This document shows, in pieces, positions 1 through 7,974 of a DNA stretch of 9,524 bases; within the stretch, counting starts at the first letter, position 1, and each line of letters opens with the position of its first letter. Location of the stretch: the NCBI GenBank assembly GCA_947458525.1, contig CANHAG010000025.1, positions 1 to 9,524 of the forward strand, given 5' to 3'. A program made the position numbers and the translations under genes. This stretch comes from Rhodospirillaceae bacterium (lineage in GTDB: Bacteria > Pseudomonadota > Alphaproteobacteria > Rickettsiales > UBA3002). Under the pieces are notes generated by a model that worked only from the letters and a program-made list of their open reading frames with translations, searched no databases and was not told the origin of the DNA.

Positions 1-1
1 G

Positions 2-661
2 GCGAGCGGGGCGATTCTCTCCTACATCATGTGCAAGGCCATGAACCGCTCGATCATCAATGTGATTTTTGGTGGATTCGGCGCACCAGCCGAAGCGGCC
101 ACCGCCGGCGCTGGCAAGGAAGACCGGCCGGTGAAATCCGGCTCGGCGGAAGATGCGGCGTTTTTGCTCGCAAATGCGGATTCGGTGATCATCGTCCCCG
201 GTTATGGCATGGCCGTAGCGCAGGCACAGCATGCGGTGCGCGAGCTGGCGGAAACGCTCGAACATAAAGGTGTGAACGTGCGCTACGCGATTCACCCCGT
301 AGCGGGGCGCATGCCGGGGCATATGAACGTGCTGCTGGCCGAAGCGAACGTGCCCTATGACATGGTGCAGGAGCTTGAGGAGATTAACAATGATTTCTCA
401 ACCACCGACGTGGTCTATGTGATAGGCGCGAATGACGTGACCAACCCGGCGGCGAAGTCTGACCCAACAAGCCCCATTTACGGCATGCCGGTGCTGAATG
501 TGGCAGATGCGCGCAATGTGATTTTCAACAAGCGCTCCATGGCCGCAGGCTATGCGGGGATTCAAAATGAGCTTTTTTACAAAGAAAATACCATGATGCT
601 GTTTGGCGACGCCAAGGCCGCCACCGAGCACCTCGTCAAAGCCCTCAAAGATCTGGGCTGA
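2..661 (+). CDS. pntB: NAD(P) transhydrogenase subunit beta, C-terminal part (5' end outside window)
   Basis: This is the beta subunit of the proton-translocating NAD(P)+ transhydrogenase, an inner-membrane enzyme that couples proton flow to hydride transfer from NADH to NADP+, making NADPH. The reading frame is open from base 2, before the first ATG at 29, so the gene enters from the left edge. 219 residues are visible. They begin with the end of the membrane domain ([16 protein letters not shown]), followed by a short Ala/Gly-rich linker and the cytosolic NADP-binding domain III. Domain III shows [11 protein letters not shown] (about residues 66-76), [14 protein letters not shown] (102-115), [10 protein letters not shown] (142-151), a [10 protein letters not shown] stretch and MMLFGDAK near the end, all standard for PntB. 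It ends with TGA at 659-661. The final 17 bp overlap the convergent 3' end of murB, and no terminator hairpin with a T-run follows. The family assignment is certain; the start cannot be seen. Confidence 0.96.
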   Translation, partial: ASGAILSYIMCKAMNRSIINVIFGGFGAPAEAATAGAGKEDRPVKSGSAEDAAFLLANADSVIIVPGYGMAVAQAQHAVRELAETLEHKGVNVRYAIHPVAGRMPGHMNVLLAEANVPYDMVQELEEINNDFSTTDVVYVIGANDVTNPAAKSDPTSPIYGMPVLNVADARNVIFNKRSMAAGYAGIQNELFYKENTMMLFGDAKAATEHLVKALKDLG

Positions 662-1550
662 CATTTCCCACACGCTTGATTTCCCATTCGAGGGTCACGC
701 CTGAATCGGCCGCAACACGCGCGCGCACTTCCTCGCCCAGCGCCTCAAGCGCGGCGGCGGTCGCGGTGCCGGTATTGATCATGAAATTACAATGCAGCGG
801 CGAGATTTCCGCACCCTCTCGCGCAAGGCCGCGGCAGCCCGCATGGTCAATCAATTCCCACGCTTTCTTACCCGGGGGGTTCTTGAAGGTGCTGCCGCCC
901 GTGCGCTCGCGGATGGGCTGGGTAGCCTCTCGCTGCGCCCGGATTTCTTCAATCCTCCCATGCACTGCGCCTGGCGTATCTGGCTCAGTTCTGAACCAGG
1001 CACGGGTGAAAATCAGCCCCTCTGGCCCCCCGTAATGACGATAGCTGTAGTGGCACTCCGCCTCAGGAATTCTCAGAATTCTTCCTGAGCGCTCTACCGC
1101 TTCCACTTCCACCAGCACGTCTTTTGTCTCGCCGCCATATGCGCCCGCATTCATGGCAACCGCACCGCCCACTGTGCCCGGAATGCCTGCGAAAAACTCG
1201 AGTCCCCCCCGGCCATGCTCCGCCGCAAACCTTGCCAGATGCAGGTCAAGCACGGCCGCCCCTGCCTCTACCAGATCGCCATGCATCGATAGCCCTGTAA
1301 AGCCGCGCCCCAGGCGGATGACCGCGCCACGCACCCCGCCATCGCGGATTATCAGGTTGGAACCAACCCCAATCGGCAGCACCGGAACATCCGTGGGAAG
1401 TGCGGCGAGAAACCCGGCGAGGTCTTCCGTATCGGCCGGTTTGAACAGAAGCTCCGCCGGCCCGCCCACCCCAAACCAGTTGGTGGGAGCCAGCGGCGCA
1501 TCAAAACGATACGTTCCGCGCACCTGAGGCCAGTTAGCTGCTGTGTTCAT
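645..1550 (-). CDS. murB: UDP-N-acetylmuramate dehydrogenase (UDP-N-acetylenolpyruvoylglucosamine reductase)
   Basis: MurB is a cytoplasmic FAD enzyme that reduces UDP-GlcNAc-enolpyruvate to UDP-MurNAc with NADPH. The 301-residue protein has the FAD-binding signatures [13 protein letters not shown] (about 60-72) and [20 protein letters not shown] (117-136), then YSYRHY with the active-site-type Arg171, and GGSTFKNP with the proton-donor-type Ser220. The C-terminal LEWEIKRVG carries a Glu (about 290) that I infer to be the third catalytic residue. The length and short C-terminal domain resemble type II MurB. The ATG at 1550 is chosen because AAAGGA lies 4 nt upstream and the protein then begins just before the family's first conserved block (NWFGVGG). 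The frame stays open upstream to 1808 through the repeat gap and into murC; another ATG at 1580 is in frame but lacks a ribosome site. murB is last in the cluster, 172 bp after murC, and converges on pntB. Confidence 0.95.
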   Translation of the reverse strand: MNTAANWPQVRGTYRFDAPLAPTNWFGVGGPAELLFKPADTEDLAGFLAALPTDVPVLPIGVGSNLIIRDGGVRGAVIRLGRGFTGLSMHGDLVEAGAAVLDLHLARFAAEHGRGGLEFFAGIPGTVGGAVAMNAGAYGGETKDVLVEVEAVERSGRILRIPEAECHYSYRHYGGPEGLIFTRAWFRTEPDTPGAVHGRIEEIRAQREATQPIRERTGGSTFKNPPGKKAWELIDHAGCRGLAREGAEISPLHCNFMINTGTATAAALEALGEEVRARVAADSGVTLEWEIKRVGNVSPDL

Positions 1551-1554
1551 CACG

Positions 1555-1560
1555 TCCTTT
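1555..1560 (-). promoter_or_regulatory. Ribosome binding site of murB
   Basis: The minus strand reads AAAGGA, then CGTG, then the ATG at 1550, a good Shine-Dalgarno match with 4-nt spacing. It decides the start of murB against the much longer open frame that extends back into murC. Confidence 0.75.
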
Positions 1561-1578
1561 ATACTCGCGTCACGCAAC

Positions 1579-1607
1579 ATATTACTACCGACACCCACGA
1601 ATGTCAC
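1579..1607 (-). promoter_or_regulatory. Candidate sigma-70-type promoter for murB
   Basis: On the minus strand, GTGACA (1607-1602, five of six matches to TTGACA) is followed by exactly 17 nt and then TAATAT (1584-1579, four of six matches to TATAAT). Initiation about 7 nt beyond the -10 box would give a leader of roughly 20 nt that contains the AAAGGA site and leads straight to the murB ATG. The -35 box coincides with the end of the palindromic repeat next to it. This is a pattern match only, and the true promoter consensus of the host is unknown. Confidence 0.4.
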
Positions 1608-1678
1608 CCCGGCGCATGCCGGGGTCTGCGCGCTGAATATCACATCCGCGCGGATGCCGTCATGAAGACGGCATGACA
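1602..1678. repeat. Palindromic, multi-hairpin intergenic element
   Basis: This 77-bp segment is bounded by inverted TGTCA (1602-1606) and TGACA (1674-1678). It contains three perfect inverted repeats. CCCCGGC-GCAT-GCCGGGG spans 1607-1624 (7-bp stem, 4-nt loop). CATCCGCGCGGATG spans 1643-1656 (14-bp palindrome). ATGCCGTC-ATGAA-GACGGCAT spans 1654-1674 (8-bp stem, 5-nt loop) and shares three bases with the palindrome. The style, GC-rich hairpins ending in TGTCA/TGACA, resembles dispersed REP-like or small palindromic elements common between genes in alphaproteobacteria. Only one copy is in this window, so its repetitive nature is inferred. No T-run follows either hairpin on either strand, so an intrinsic terminator is unlikely. 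Transcript stabilisation or processing between murC and murB is possible. Confidence 0.65.
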
Positions 1679-1690
1679 ACTGAGTGCGGG

Positions 1691-1718
1691 TTTCTGACTT
1701 CTGATTTCTGATTTCTGA
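1691..1718. repeat. Four tandem copies of a 7-bp unit
   Basis: The plus strand reads TTTCTGA, CTTCTGA, TTTCTGA, TTTCTGA, with one base change in the second copy (TCAGAAA units on the minus strand). It begins 4 nt beyond the murC stop codon and 12 bp before the palindromic element. The array is short, without spacers, and could vary by slippage. No function is evident from the sequence. Confidence 0.8.
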
Positions 1719-1722
1719 CCAC

Positions 1723-3189
1723 TTATGCCCGTTCCTTGCGGCGTTTTTGCAGTTCTGCTGCCAGTTGCTTCGGCAATGCATACGCCCATTTGCTGATGCT
1801 TCCAGCACCCAGACAAATTACAAAATCCCCCTTTTGCACCATAGCGGCGAGCATCGGGGCAAGTGCAGATTCATCCGCAAGCGCTTCCACCTGCTTATGG
1901 CCGTGGCGGCGCATGCCAGCTACCAGCGCATCACGATTTATGCCTTCAATCGGGGGTTCGCCCGCGCTATACACATCCGCCACAATCACCGCATCGGCCG
2001 CATCCGCCGAGGTGCAGAACGCATCAAACAGGCTTGAAAGCCGCGTATAGCGGTGCGGCTGAATCACCGCAATCACCCGCCCGCCACTCGCCTCCACCGC
2101 CTGACGTGCGGAGGACAAGGTCGCCACAATCTCTACCGGATGGTGGCCGTAATCATCAATAATCGTCACACCTTCCACCTCGCCGGTTTTGGTGAAGCGG
2201 CGCTTGACCCCGCCAAACGCGGCGAGCGCGCGGATGATGACCGCATCCTCAATCCCCAGCTCTTTGGCCACTGCAATCGCAGCGCAGGCATTGCGCACAT
2301 TATGCAGGCCATACATGGGCAGCGTCACATCCTTTATCATCCGTGGCGCGTCGGTCTGCGGGCCGCCGATTTCCACATCAAATTGCTGCGCACCCGCAAC
2401 CTGGCGGATATTTACCGCCCGCACATCTGCCTGCGGGCTGGTGCCGTAACTGATGATGCGGCGGTCGAGAATTTTCGCCATCAGCGCCTGCACCTCGGGG
2501 TGATCAATGCACAGCACGCCGAATCCATAAAACGGCAGCTGCTCCAGAAACTGGCGGAAGGCCGCTTTCAGTGCGTCAAAATCCCCATAATGATCGAGAT
2601 GTTCGGGGTCGATATTCGTCACCACCGCAACGGTGGAAGGGATGCGGATGAAGGTGCCGTCGGACTCATCCGCCTCCACCACCATCCACTCGCCCGCGCC
2701 CAGGACCGCATTGGTGCCAAGCGCATTGATGATGCCGCCATTCACCACGGTCGGCTGATAATTGGCCGCCATGAGGAGGGTGGAAATCAGGGAAGTGGTC
2801 GTCGTTTTCCCATGCGTACCTGCAATCGAGATGGTGGCTTTCAGCCGCATCAGCTCGGCCAGCATTTCCGCCCGGCGCACCACAGGAATGCGCTCGGCGC
2901 GTGCCGCCAGCACTTCCGCATTATCAGGTTTCACGGCGGAAGAAATCACCACCACCGAAGCGCCCGCCACATGCGGCGCCTTATGAGGCCCCACCATCAC
3001 CTTAATGCCAAGACCACGCAGATGATCGAGCGTGTAATTCTCCGCAATATCAGACCCCTGCACCTGATAGCCCAGATTATGCAGCAGCTCGGCAATCCCG
3101 CTCATGCCGATCCCACCAATACCGACGAAGTGAATCATCCCCACATCGAGCGGCATGGTGCGGGCAAGGGGGAAAGGTTTTATGTTCAT
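1723..3189 (-). CDS. murC: UDP-N-acetylmuramate--L-alanine ligase
   Basis: MurC is the cytoplasmic ATP-dependent ligase that adds L-alanine to UDP-MurNAc, the first step of stem-peptide assembly. The 488-residue protein shows the N-terminal UDP-binding Rossmann motif GIGGIGMSG (23-31), the ATP P-loop GTHGKTTTT (124-132), EADESDG (172-178), [12 protein letters not shown] (192-203), the [11 protein letters not shown] segment, [16 protein letters not shown] (about 345-352) and the C-terminal QPHRYTRL and DVYSAGE motifs. This is the complete three-domain Mur ligase layout; GIGGIGMSG and the IDDYGHHP motif separate MurC from MurD, MurE and MurF. The start at 3189 has AAGGAGG 4 nt upstream and overlaps the murG stop as ATGA, which suggests coupled translation. 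About a dozen residues precede the usual family start. It ends in TAA, ahead of the repeat-bearing gap. Confidence 0.97.
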   Translation of the reverse strand: MNIKPFPLARTMPLDVGMIHFVGIGGIGMSGIAELLHNLGYQVQGSDIAENYTLDHLRGLGIKVMVGPHKAPHVAGASVVVISSAVKPDNAEVLAARAERIPVVRRAEMLAELMRLKATISIAGTHGKTTTTSLISTLLMAANYQPTVVNGGIINALGTNAVLGAGEWMVVEADESDGTFIRIPSTVAVVTNIDPEHLDHYGDFDALKAAFRQFLEQLPFYGFGVLCIDHPEVQALMAKILDRRIISYGTSPQADVRAVNIRQVAGAQQFDVEIGGPQTDAPRMIKDVTLPMYGLHNVRNACAAIAVAKELGIEDAVIIRALAAFGGVKRRFTKTGEVEGVTIIDDYGHHPVEIVATLSSARQAVEASGGRVIAVIQPHRYTRLSSLFDAFCTSADAADAVIVADVYSAGEPPIEGINRDALVAGMRRHGHKQVEALADESALAPMLAAMVQKGDFVICLGAGSISKWAYALPKQLAAELQKRRKERA

Positions 3190-4346
3190 GCGGCCTCCTT
3201 GGATTGTTCGGGTTTCGCCTCTGCACCCGCGCTACCTGCTGCAGCAAGCACCAGATCCGCCAGTTTCTCCGCCGCGTCCGGCTGGCCTAAGGGGGTAAGG
3301 GCAAGCGCGGCAGTGGTGAGGGCGGAAGGAAGGCGCAAAAAGGTTTCAATCCGCGCGGCGAGCGCCTCGGGCGTGAACCCGTCCTCGGCCATGACCCAGC
3401 CGCCCCCTGCATCCTCAATCGCTTCCGCATTATGATATTGGTGATTATCCGTCGCCCCCGGCAGCGGCACAAAAATCGCCGGTCTACCTGCCACCATCAG
3501 CTCCGCCACGCTTGAGGCCCCTGCCCGCGTAATCACGAGATGGGCGGCGGCCATGCGCACCGCCACATCCGCAAAAAACGGGGCGAGATCTACCTGCATT
3601 TTAAGATCCGTATAACGGCGCTTCAGCTCCTCCATTTGCGGTGCGCGGCATTGCTGGTCAAGCCGGATGCGCGCGCGCAAATCCGGCGCGAGACTGGCAA
3701 AGGCCTTCGGCAGCACATCCGAAAAAACGCGCGCCCCCTGACTGCCGCCAATGACGAGAATCCTGAGCATTCCATCCGCCACCGGTTCGGGGTAAGGCAT
3801 CTGCGCCAGCGCTCTCACCGCGCCCCTGACCGGGTTGCCGGTACGCTGGGTTTTTGCCATGAGTGCTTCTGGCACATGGCGCGTGGCGTGATAGCTTGTT
3901 GCCAGCCGCGTTACATAAGGCGCAAGCGCGCGGTTGGCTTTGCCCAGCACCGAGTTCTGCTCATGCAGAATCGTCGGGCGGCGAAGGATGATGGCGGCCA
4001 CCATGGTGGGGAAGGAAGGGTAGCCGCCAAACCCGACTACCGCCACGGGGCGGAGTTTACGCAGCAGGACGAGTGCCTGCACCACCCCCGCCATGACCGC
4101 AACCAGCGCTACAATTTTACTCACCACTCCCCCGCGCAGCGAGGCGGAGCGGATAGTATGGACAGGGATTCGCCCGAACACCCCCTCCCCGCCCGCCGGC
4201 GCGTAGCGGAAAAAGCGGCGGTCAGTAATCAGCACGGGCTGAAACCCGCGTTTCAGCAGCACTTCCGCCAGCGCCTCGGCAGGGAAAATATGCCCGCCCG
4301 TGCCGCCGGCGGCCAGTATCACCATACGTGAAGAGGGAGAAGCCAT
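3186..4346 (-). CDS. murG: UDP-N-acetylglucosamine--lipid I GlcNAc transferase
   Basis: MurG is a peripheral inner-membrane GT-B glycosyltransferase that adds GlcNAc to lipid I, giving lipid II. The 386-residue product has the N-terminal glycine-rich loop [11 protein letters not shown] (12-22), GFGGYPSFP (105-113), [12 protein letters not shown] (128-139), GNPVR (170-174), a second glycine-rich loop GGSQGA (200-205), and the C-terminal UDP-GlcNAc-binding stretch [20 protein letters not shown] followed by DNHQYHNA. The start is uncertain. ATG 4346 gives the usual short N-terminus before the first loop, but no Shine-Dalgarno sequence precedes it. An in-frame GTG at 4367 and an ATG at 4325 are equally poor. 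It lies 43 nt after ftsW, and its TGA overlaps the murC ATG. The function is certain; the exact start is not. Confidence 0.95.
   Translation of the reverse strand: MASPSSRMVILAAGGTGGHIFPAEALAEVLLKRGFQPVLITDRRFFRYAPAGGEGVFGRIPVHTIRSASLRGGVVSKIVALVAVMAGVVQALVLLRKLRPVAVVGFGGYPSFPTMVAAIILRRPTILHEQNSVLGKANRALAPYVTRLATSYHATRHVPEALMAKTQRTGNPVRGAVRALAQMPYPEPVADGMLRILVIGGSQGARVFSDVLPKAFASLAPDLRARIRLDQQCRAPQMEELKRRYTDLKMQVDLAPFFADVAVRMAAAHLVITRAGASSVAELMVAGRPAIFVPLPGATDNHQYHNAEAIEDAGGGWVMAEDGFTPEALAARIETFLRLPSALTTAALALTPLGQPDAAEKLADLVLAAAGSAGAEAKPEQSKEAA
3194..3200 (-). promoter_or_regulatory. Strong ribosome binding site of murC inside the murG 3' end
   Basis: The minus strand carries AAGGAGG, four bases (CCGC) before the murC ATG at 3189. 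It lies within the last codons of murG, so ribosomes can load directly at murC as well as reinitiate at the ATGA overlap. Confidence 0.8.
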
Positions 4347-4389
4347 AGCGCCGCATACTGTGACCACACCCGCATAAACGCAAGGAAAT

Positions 4390-5526
4390 TTAACGCTTCG
4401 CTCGGCCGAATTGTTTGCGGGTCAGCGCCAGCAGCATTCCCATCCCAAGCGCAACCGCCAGCAGCGACGAGCCGCCATAACTCAGGAAAGGCAGGGTCAT
4501 GCCCTTGGCGGGCAGCAGATTCACCGCCACCCCCATATTCACAATCGCCTGCACGCCGAACTGGGTGAGTAGCCCGGCAGCCGCCAGCATGGTGAATAAA
4601 TCTTCCTCCGCCGAAAGTCTCAAGAACCCGCGCACCACAATATACGCGAAAAGCGCCACAATCATGAGGCAGAAAATCAGGCCGAATTCCTCGCCTGCGA
4701 CGGCAAAAATAAAATCCGTATGCGCGTCGGGCAGGCGTTGTTTCACTACCCCTTCGCCGGGTCCTGCGCCAATCAGCCCGCCTTTGGTGAAGGCTTTGAG
4801 CGAGGTTTCCACCTGATAATTATCGCCCGAAGCCGGGTCTAAAAACCGGTCAATCCGCGCGGCAACATGGTCAAAGCTCGAATAGGCGATGATCATGCCG
4901 AACATGGCGGCAAGCCCCATACCCACCACCCAGCGCAGCGGCATACCGGCCAGAAAGAACTGCACCGCAAACATGGCCGAGACTGTTACCACCATGCCAA
5001 AATCCGGCTGTAAAATCAGCAGACCGATGATGAGTACATAAAGCCCCGTGGCGAGGCGGAAGCTTGGAAATCCCTCCAGCCGGAAGCGCAAGGTGAAAAT
5101 CCACGCAGCGATGACGGCAAAGGCAGGCTTCATGAATTCCGAGGGCTGCACCGACATGCCGCCAAAACGAATCCAGCGTACCGCCCCCTTATTTTCAAAG
5201 CCGATGAAGGGCAAGAGCAGCATGGCCGCAAGGCTCAGCAGCAGCACCAGCCCGGCCAGTCTTCGCACCTGTATCAGCGGCAGCAGCGAAATCGCAAACA
5301 GCACCACCATCGCCAGCAGCAGAAAAATCTGGTGGCGGGTGACAAAATAAAACTCCGGCAGACCAATGCGCGCAGCAACCGGCGGCCCTGCAGCTGCGAC
5401 GAGAAACATACCGGTAAAAACAAGCGCCATCATGGCAAAAAATGTGGGTCGGTCGAGCGTCCACCACCAGCGGCCCACAAAGGAGGTGTTGCGTCGGTCG
5501 AGATGTAAATTAAGCTTGAACGACAT
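4390..5526 (-). CDS. ftsW: Septal peptidoglycan polymerase FtsW (SEDS family)
   Basis: FtsW is a polytopic inner-membrane SEDS glycosyltransferase of the divisome that polymerises lipid II together with FtsI (PBP3). The 378-residue protein has a short cytoplasmic N-terminus (to about residue 27) and many hydrophobic helices. SEDS signatures appear in order: KGAVRWI and QPSEFMK (113-133), QPDFGMVV (173-180), then the large extracytoplasmic loop with GAGPGEGVVKQRLPDAHTDFIF (253-274), whose Asp271 matches the conserved, probably catalytic Asp of the family. NLLPAKGMTLPFLSYGGSS (336-354) closes it. NMGVAVNLLPAKG fits FtsW better than RodA, as does the dcw setting. The start at 5526 is 1 nt after the murD TAG, with AGGGGA 7 nt upstream. 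A longer open frame reaching 5712 is just murD in another frame. It ends in TAA. Confidence 0.96.
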   Translation of the reverse strand: MSFKLNLHLDRRNTSFVGRWWWTLDRPTFFAMMALVFTGMFLVAAAGPPVAARIGLPEFYFVTRHQIFLLLAMVVLFAISLLPLIQVRRLAGLVLLLSLAAMLLLPFIGFENKGAVRWIRFGGMSVQPSEFMKPAFAVIAAWIFTLRFRLEGFPSFRLATGLYVLIIGLLILQPDFGMVVTVSAMFAVQFFLAGMPLRWVVGMGLAAMFGMIIAYSSFDHVAARIDRFLDPASGDNYQVETSLKAFTKGGLIGAGPGEGVVKQRLPDAHTDFIFAVAGEEFGLIFCLMIVALFAYIVVRGFLRLSAEEDLFTMLAAAGLLTQFGVQAIVNMGVAVNLLPAKGMTLPFLSYGGSSLLAVALGMGMLLALTRKQFGRAKR

Positions 5527-5527
5527 G

Positions 5528-6889
5528 CTACATTCCCCTGAAAAGCGTGATGAACTCGTCGCCGCGTTCCTCAAAATTCCTGAACTGATCAAACGAGGCG
5601 CAGGCGGGGGAAAGCAGCACCACCGCGCCTTTAACCCCATCACGCTCGGCATCGTTGCGCGCAGCGGCAAAGGCCTGTTCCAGCGTGCCGCAATGGGAAT
5701 GCGCCACCGCACTACCGAGCGTGTCTGCGAACGCTAACGCCGCTTCGCCGATAAGATAGGCATGACGGATTTTCGGGAAATATCTGGCAAGCGGCGTAAT
5801 TCCACCTTCTTTTTGCACACCGCCTATAATCCAGTAAATATTATCATAGGTCAGCAGCGCTTTTTCCGCAGCATCCGCATTGGTCGCCTTGCTGTCATTC
5901 ACATACTGCACGCCCTGGCGCTCGCCCAGCCATTGCATACGATGGGCAAGACCGGGAAATTGCCGCATTGCAGCAATGATTGCTTCATGGGTCATGCCAT
6001 AGGTAAAAACTGCAGCATAAGCAGCGGCGGCATTCTGCCAGTTATGCGCGCCCTGAAGGCTTTTGATATCGGCGAGTGACGCCGTAAGCTCGACTTCGCC
6101 TAGCCGGTTATGAAGTATGGCATTCTGCACAAATACCCCGCCCTTCACCGGCGCATTGCCGCTGATGGGAATGACCCGTTGTTGTGCAGCGGCAATCAGT
6201 TCGCGGCAGAGCGCTGCGCTCGCGGGATCATCCACCCCGAGAATCGCCACATCTGTTTTCTGCTGGCGGTCAAAAATATTGCGCTTGGCCGCAATATACC
6301 CCGCCATATCCCCATGGCGATCCAGATGATCGGGGCTGAAATTCAGCAATAGCGCAATGTTAAATCGTGTGGTGGCAAGCAGCTCTAACTGGTAGGAAGA
6401 CGCCTCAAGCACATAGGCATTGGCAGGGGCAAAATCCAACACCGGGCGGCCAAGATTTCCACCCACTTCCAGCGATGATTCTACACTGGCCAGACAATGC
6501 CCTATCAGGCTTGTGGTGGTAGATTTCCCGTTCGTGCCCGTCACGGCAATATAGCGCGCTTTTGGCATCGCGCGGTAGAGCAGTTCGAGGTCTCCAATAA
6601 TCGGAATCTGCTGCGCTTTCGCAAGCATCACGACCGGGTGCGGCTTCGGATGCGTCAGCGGCACACCGGGGCTCAGCACAAGTGCTGCAAGCTTTGTCCA
6701 CGGCCACATATCCGCAGGCATTAACTGGCAATGTGGCAGTGCTTGTTGCAATGCAGCAATATGCGCCGGGTTGTCGTCCCACGCAGATACTTCAGCGCCG
6801 CCAGCAAGCAATGCGCGCACGGTGGCAAGCCCACTTTTACCCAGGCCAAACACGCCATAATGTTGCTTAGCTGCGAAGGAAAGCTTCAT
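5528..6889 (-). CDS. murD: UDP-N-acetylmuramoyl-L-alanine--D-glutamate ligase
   Basis: MurD is the cytoplasmic ATP-dependent ligase adding D-glutamate to UDP-MurNAc-L-Ala. The 453-residue product (E. coli MurD is of similar length) starts with a Rossmann-type loop [11 protein letters not shown] (12-22). It has the P-loop [11 protein letters not shown] (116-126), NLGRPVL (145-151), [10 protein letters not shown] (160-169), [12 protein letters not shown] (182-193), and AAKRNIF with Lys202 at the position of the carbamylated lysine. [11 protein letters not shown] and VNDSKATN then follow, ending with [17 protein letters not shown] (427-443), a strong MurD C-terminal signature. Its ATG overlaps the mraY stop as ATGA with no clear ribosome site of its own, so translation probably depends on mraY. 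It ends in TAG, 1 nt before ftsW. Confidence 0.97.
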   Translation of the reverse strand: MKLSFAAKQHYGVFGLGKSGLATVRALLAGGAEVSAWDDNPAHIAALQQALPHCQLMPADMWPWTKLAALVLSPGVPLTHPKPHPVVMLAKAQQIPIIGDLELLYRAMPKARYIAVTGTNGKSTTTSLIGHCLASVESSLEVGGNLGRPVLDFAPANAYVLEASSYQLELLATTRFNIALLLNFSPDHLDRHGDMAGYIAAKRNIFDRQQKTDVAILGVDDPASAALCRELIAAAQQRVIPISGNAPVKGGVFVQNAILHNRLGEVELTASLADIKSLQGAHNWQNAAAAYAAVFTYGMTHEAIIAAMRQFPGLAHRMQWLGERQGVQYVNDSKATNADAAEKALLTYDNIYWIIGGVQKEGGITPLARYFPKIRHAYLIGEAALAFADTLGSAVAHSHCGTLEQAFAAARNDAERDGVKGAVVLLSPACASFDQFRNFEERGDEFITLFRGM

Positions 6890-7974
6890 CGTAATTTCAA
6901 CGTCGAAAGCCCGATGAGGGCAAGAATCACCGCAATAATCCAGAAGCGGATTACAATCGTCGGCTCTTTCCAGCCCAGTTTTTCAAAATGGTGATGGATA
7001 GGCGCCATGCGGAAAATGCGCTTGCCCGTGAGTTTGAACGAGACCACCTGCATCATCACCGACACGGCTTCAAGCACAAACAGCCCGCCAATGATCGCCA
7101 GCACCAGCTCGTTCTTGGTGATGACGCTGATCGCCCCGAGCGACCCGCCAAAGGCGAGGCTTCCCGTATCGCCCATAAACACCATGGCGGGCGGGGCGTT
7201 ATACCATAAAAACCCGAGCCCGGCGCCAATCATCGCTGCACAGAATACCGCCAGTTCCCCGGCACCGGGTACCGGCACCACCTGCAGATACGACGCGAAC
7301 ACCGCATTACCCACAAGGTAGCTGATAAGTGCAAAACACCCGGCCGCAATCATGATGGGCACAATCGCGAGACCATCAAGCCCGTCCGTCAGATTCACGG
7401 CGTTAGACGCGCCAATCAGTACCAGTATGGCAAAAGGTAGATAGAGAAGCCCAAGATCGATGAGTACATTTTTGAGGTACGGAATTGCGAGATGCTGCGC
7501 GACTTCCGGCGGCGCTTCCTGCTGAATCATCACCACCGCGATCACCGCAATCACGAACTGCGCCAGCAGCTTTTTTTTGCCCGAAAGCCCTTTCACATTT
7601 TTCTTCGAAACTTTGAGATAATCATCCATAAACCCGATTGCGCCAAAGCCCAGCGTCACAAACAGCACCACCCAGACATAGAGATTCGCAAGATCCGCCC
7701 AGAGCAGTGTGGCGACCGACACCGCAAACAGCATCATGAGTCCGCCCATGGTGGGCGTGCCTTTTTTGGTGAGCAGATGCGACTCCGGCCCATCTTCACG
7801 AATCGGCTGGCCGCCCTGTTGTTTCACGCGCAGCCAGCGAATCATCCGCGGCCCCACAATAAAGCTGATGAGTAATGCGGTGAGCACCGCCCCGCCACTA
7901 CGAAATGTGAGGTACCGGAACAGATTGAAAATCTGAAATTCATCCGCCAGCGGATAGAGTAAATGATACAGCAC
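6886..7974 (-). CDS. mraY: Phospho-N-acetylmuramoyl-pentapeptide-transferase
   Basis: MraY is an integral inner-membrane enzyme that transfers phospho-MurNAc-pentapeptide from its UDP form to undecaprenyl phosphate, making lipid I. The 362-residue protein is about the usual length and rich in transmembrane helices. Diagnostic motifs are KKGTPTMGG (70-78), FMDDYLKV with the Asp117-Asp118 pair, [11 protein letters not shown] (125-135), [10 protein letters not shown] (194-203), [14 protein letters not shown] with Asp269 (259-272), and [13 protein letters not shown] with the HHH of 327-329. The Asp residues and His cluster are those of the Mg2+-dependent active site. The start is a GTG at 7974 that shares its first base with the murF TAG stop. 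GAGGAGG 4 nt upstream supports this start. Its TGA overlaps the murD ATG. Confidence 0.97.
   Translation of the reverse strand: MLYHLLYPLADEFQIFNLFRYLTFRSGGAVLTALLISFIVGPRMIRWLRVKQQGGQPIREDGPESHLLTKKGTPTMGGLMMLFAVSVATLLWADLANLYVWVVLFVTLGFGAIGFMDDYLKVSKKNVKGLSGKKKLLAQFVIAVIAVVMIQQEAPPEVAQHLAIPYLKNVLIDLGLLYLPFAILVLIGASNAVNLTDGLDGLAIVPIMIAAGCFALISYLVGNAVFASYLQVVPVPGAGELAVFCAAMIGAGLGFLWYNAPPAMVFMGDTGSLAFGGSLGAISVITKNELVLAIIGGLFVLEAVSVMMQVVSFKLTGKRIFRMAPIHHHFEKLGWKEPTIVIRFWIIAVILALIGLSTLKLR

Noticed and set aside
1607..1674. Hairpins between murC and murB as an intrinsic terminator
   Set aside because: The stems are strong, but neither strand has a run of T after them.
1691..1718. Possible CRISPR-like array
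   Set aside because: The 7-bp units are contiguous with no spacers and there are no cas genes; it is a simple tandem repeat.
2053..3435. A 460-codon open frame on the plus strand opposite murC and the murG 3' end
   Set aside because: It is antisense to clear murC motifs. Its translation is rich in His, Arg and Pro with no domain, as expected for a shadow of a GC-rich gene.
4390..5712. Longer ftsW reading frame beginning at 5712
   Set aside because: The additional N-terminal part is murD read in another frame. The ATG at 5526, next to the murD stop and with AGGGGA upstream, gives the normal FtsW N-terminus.
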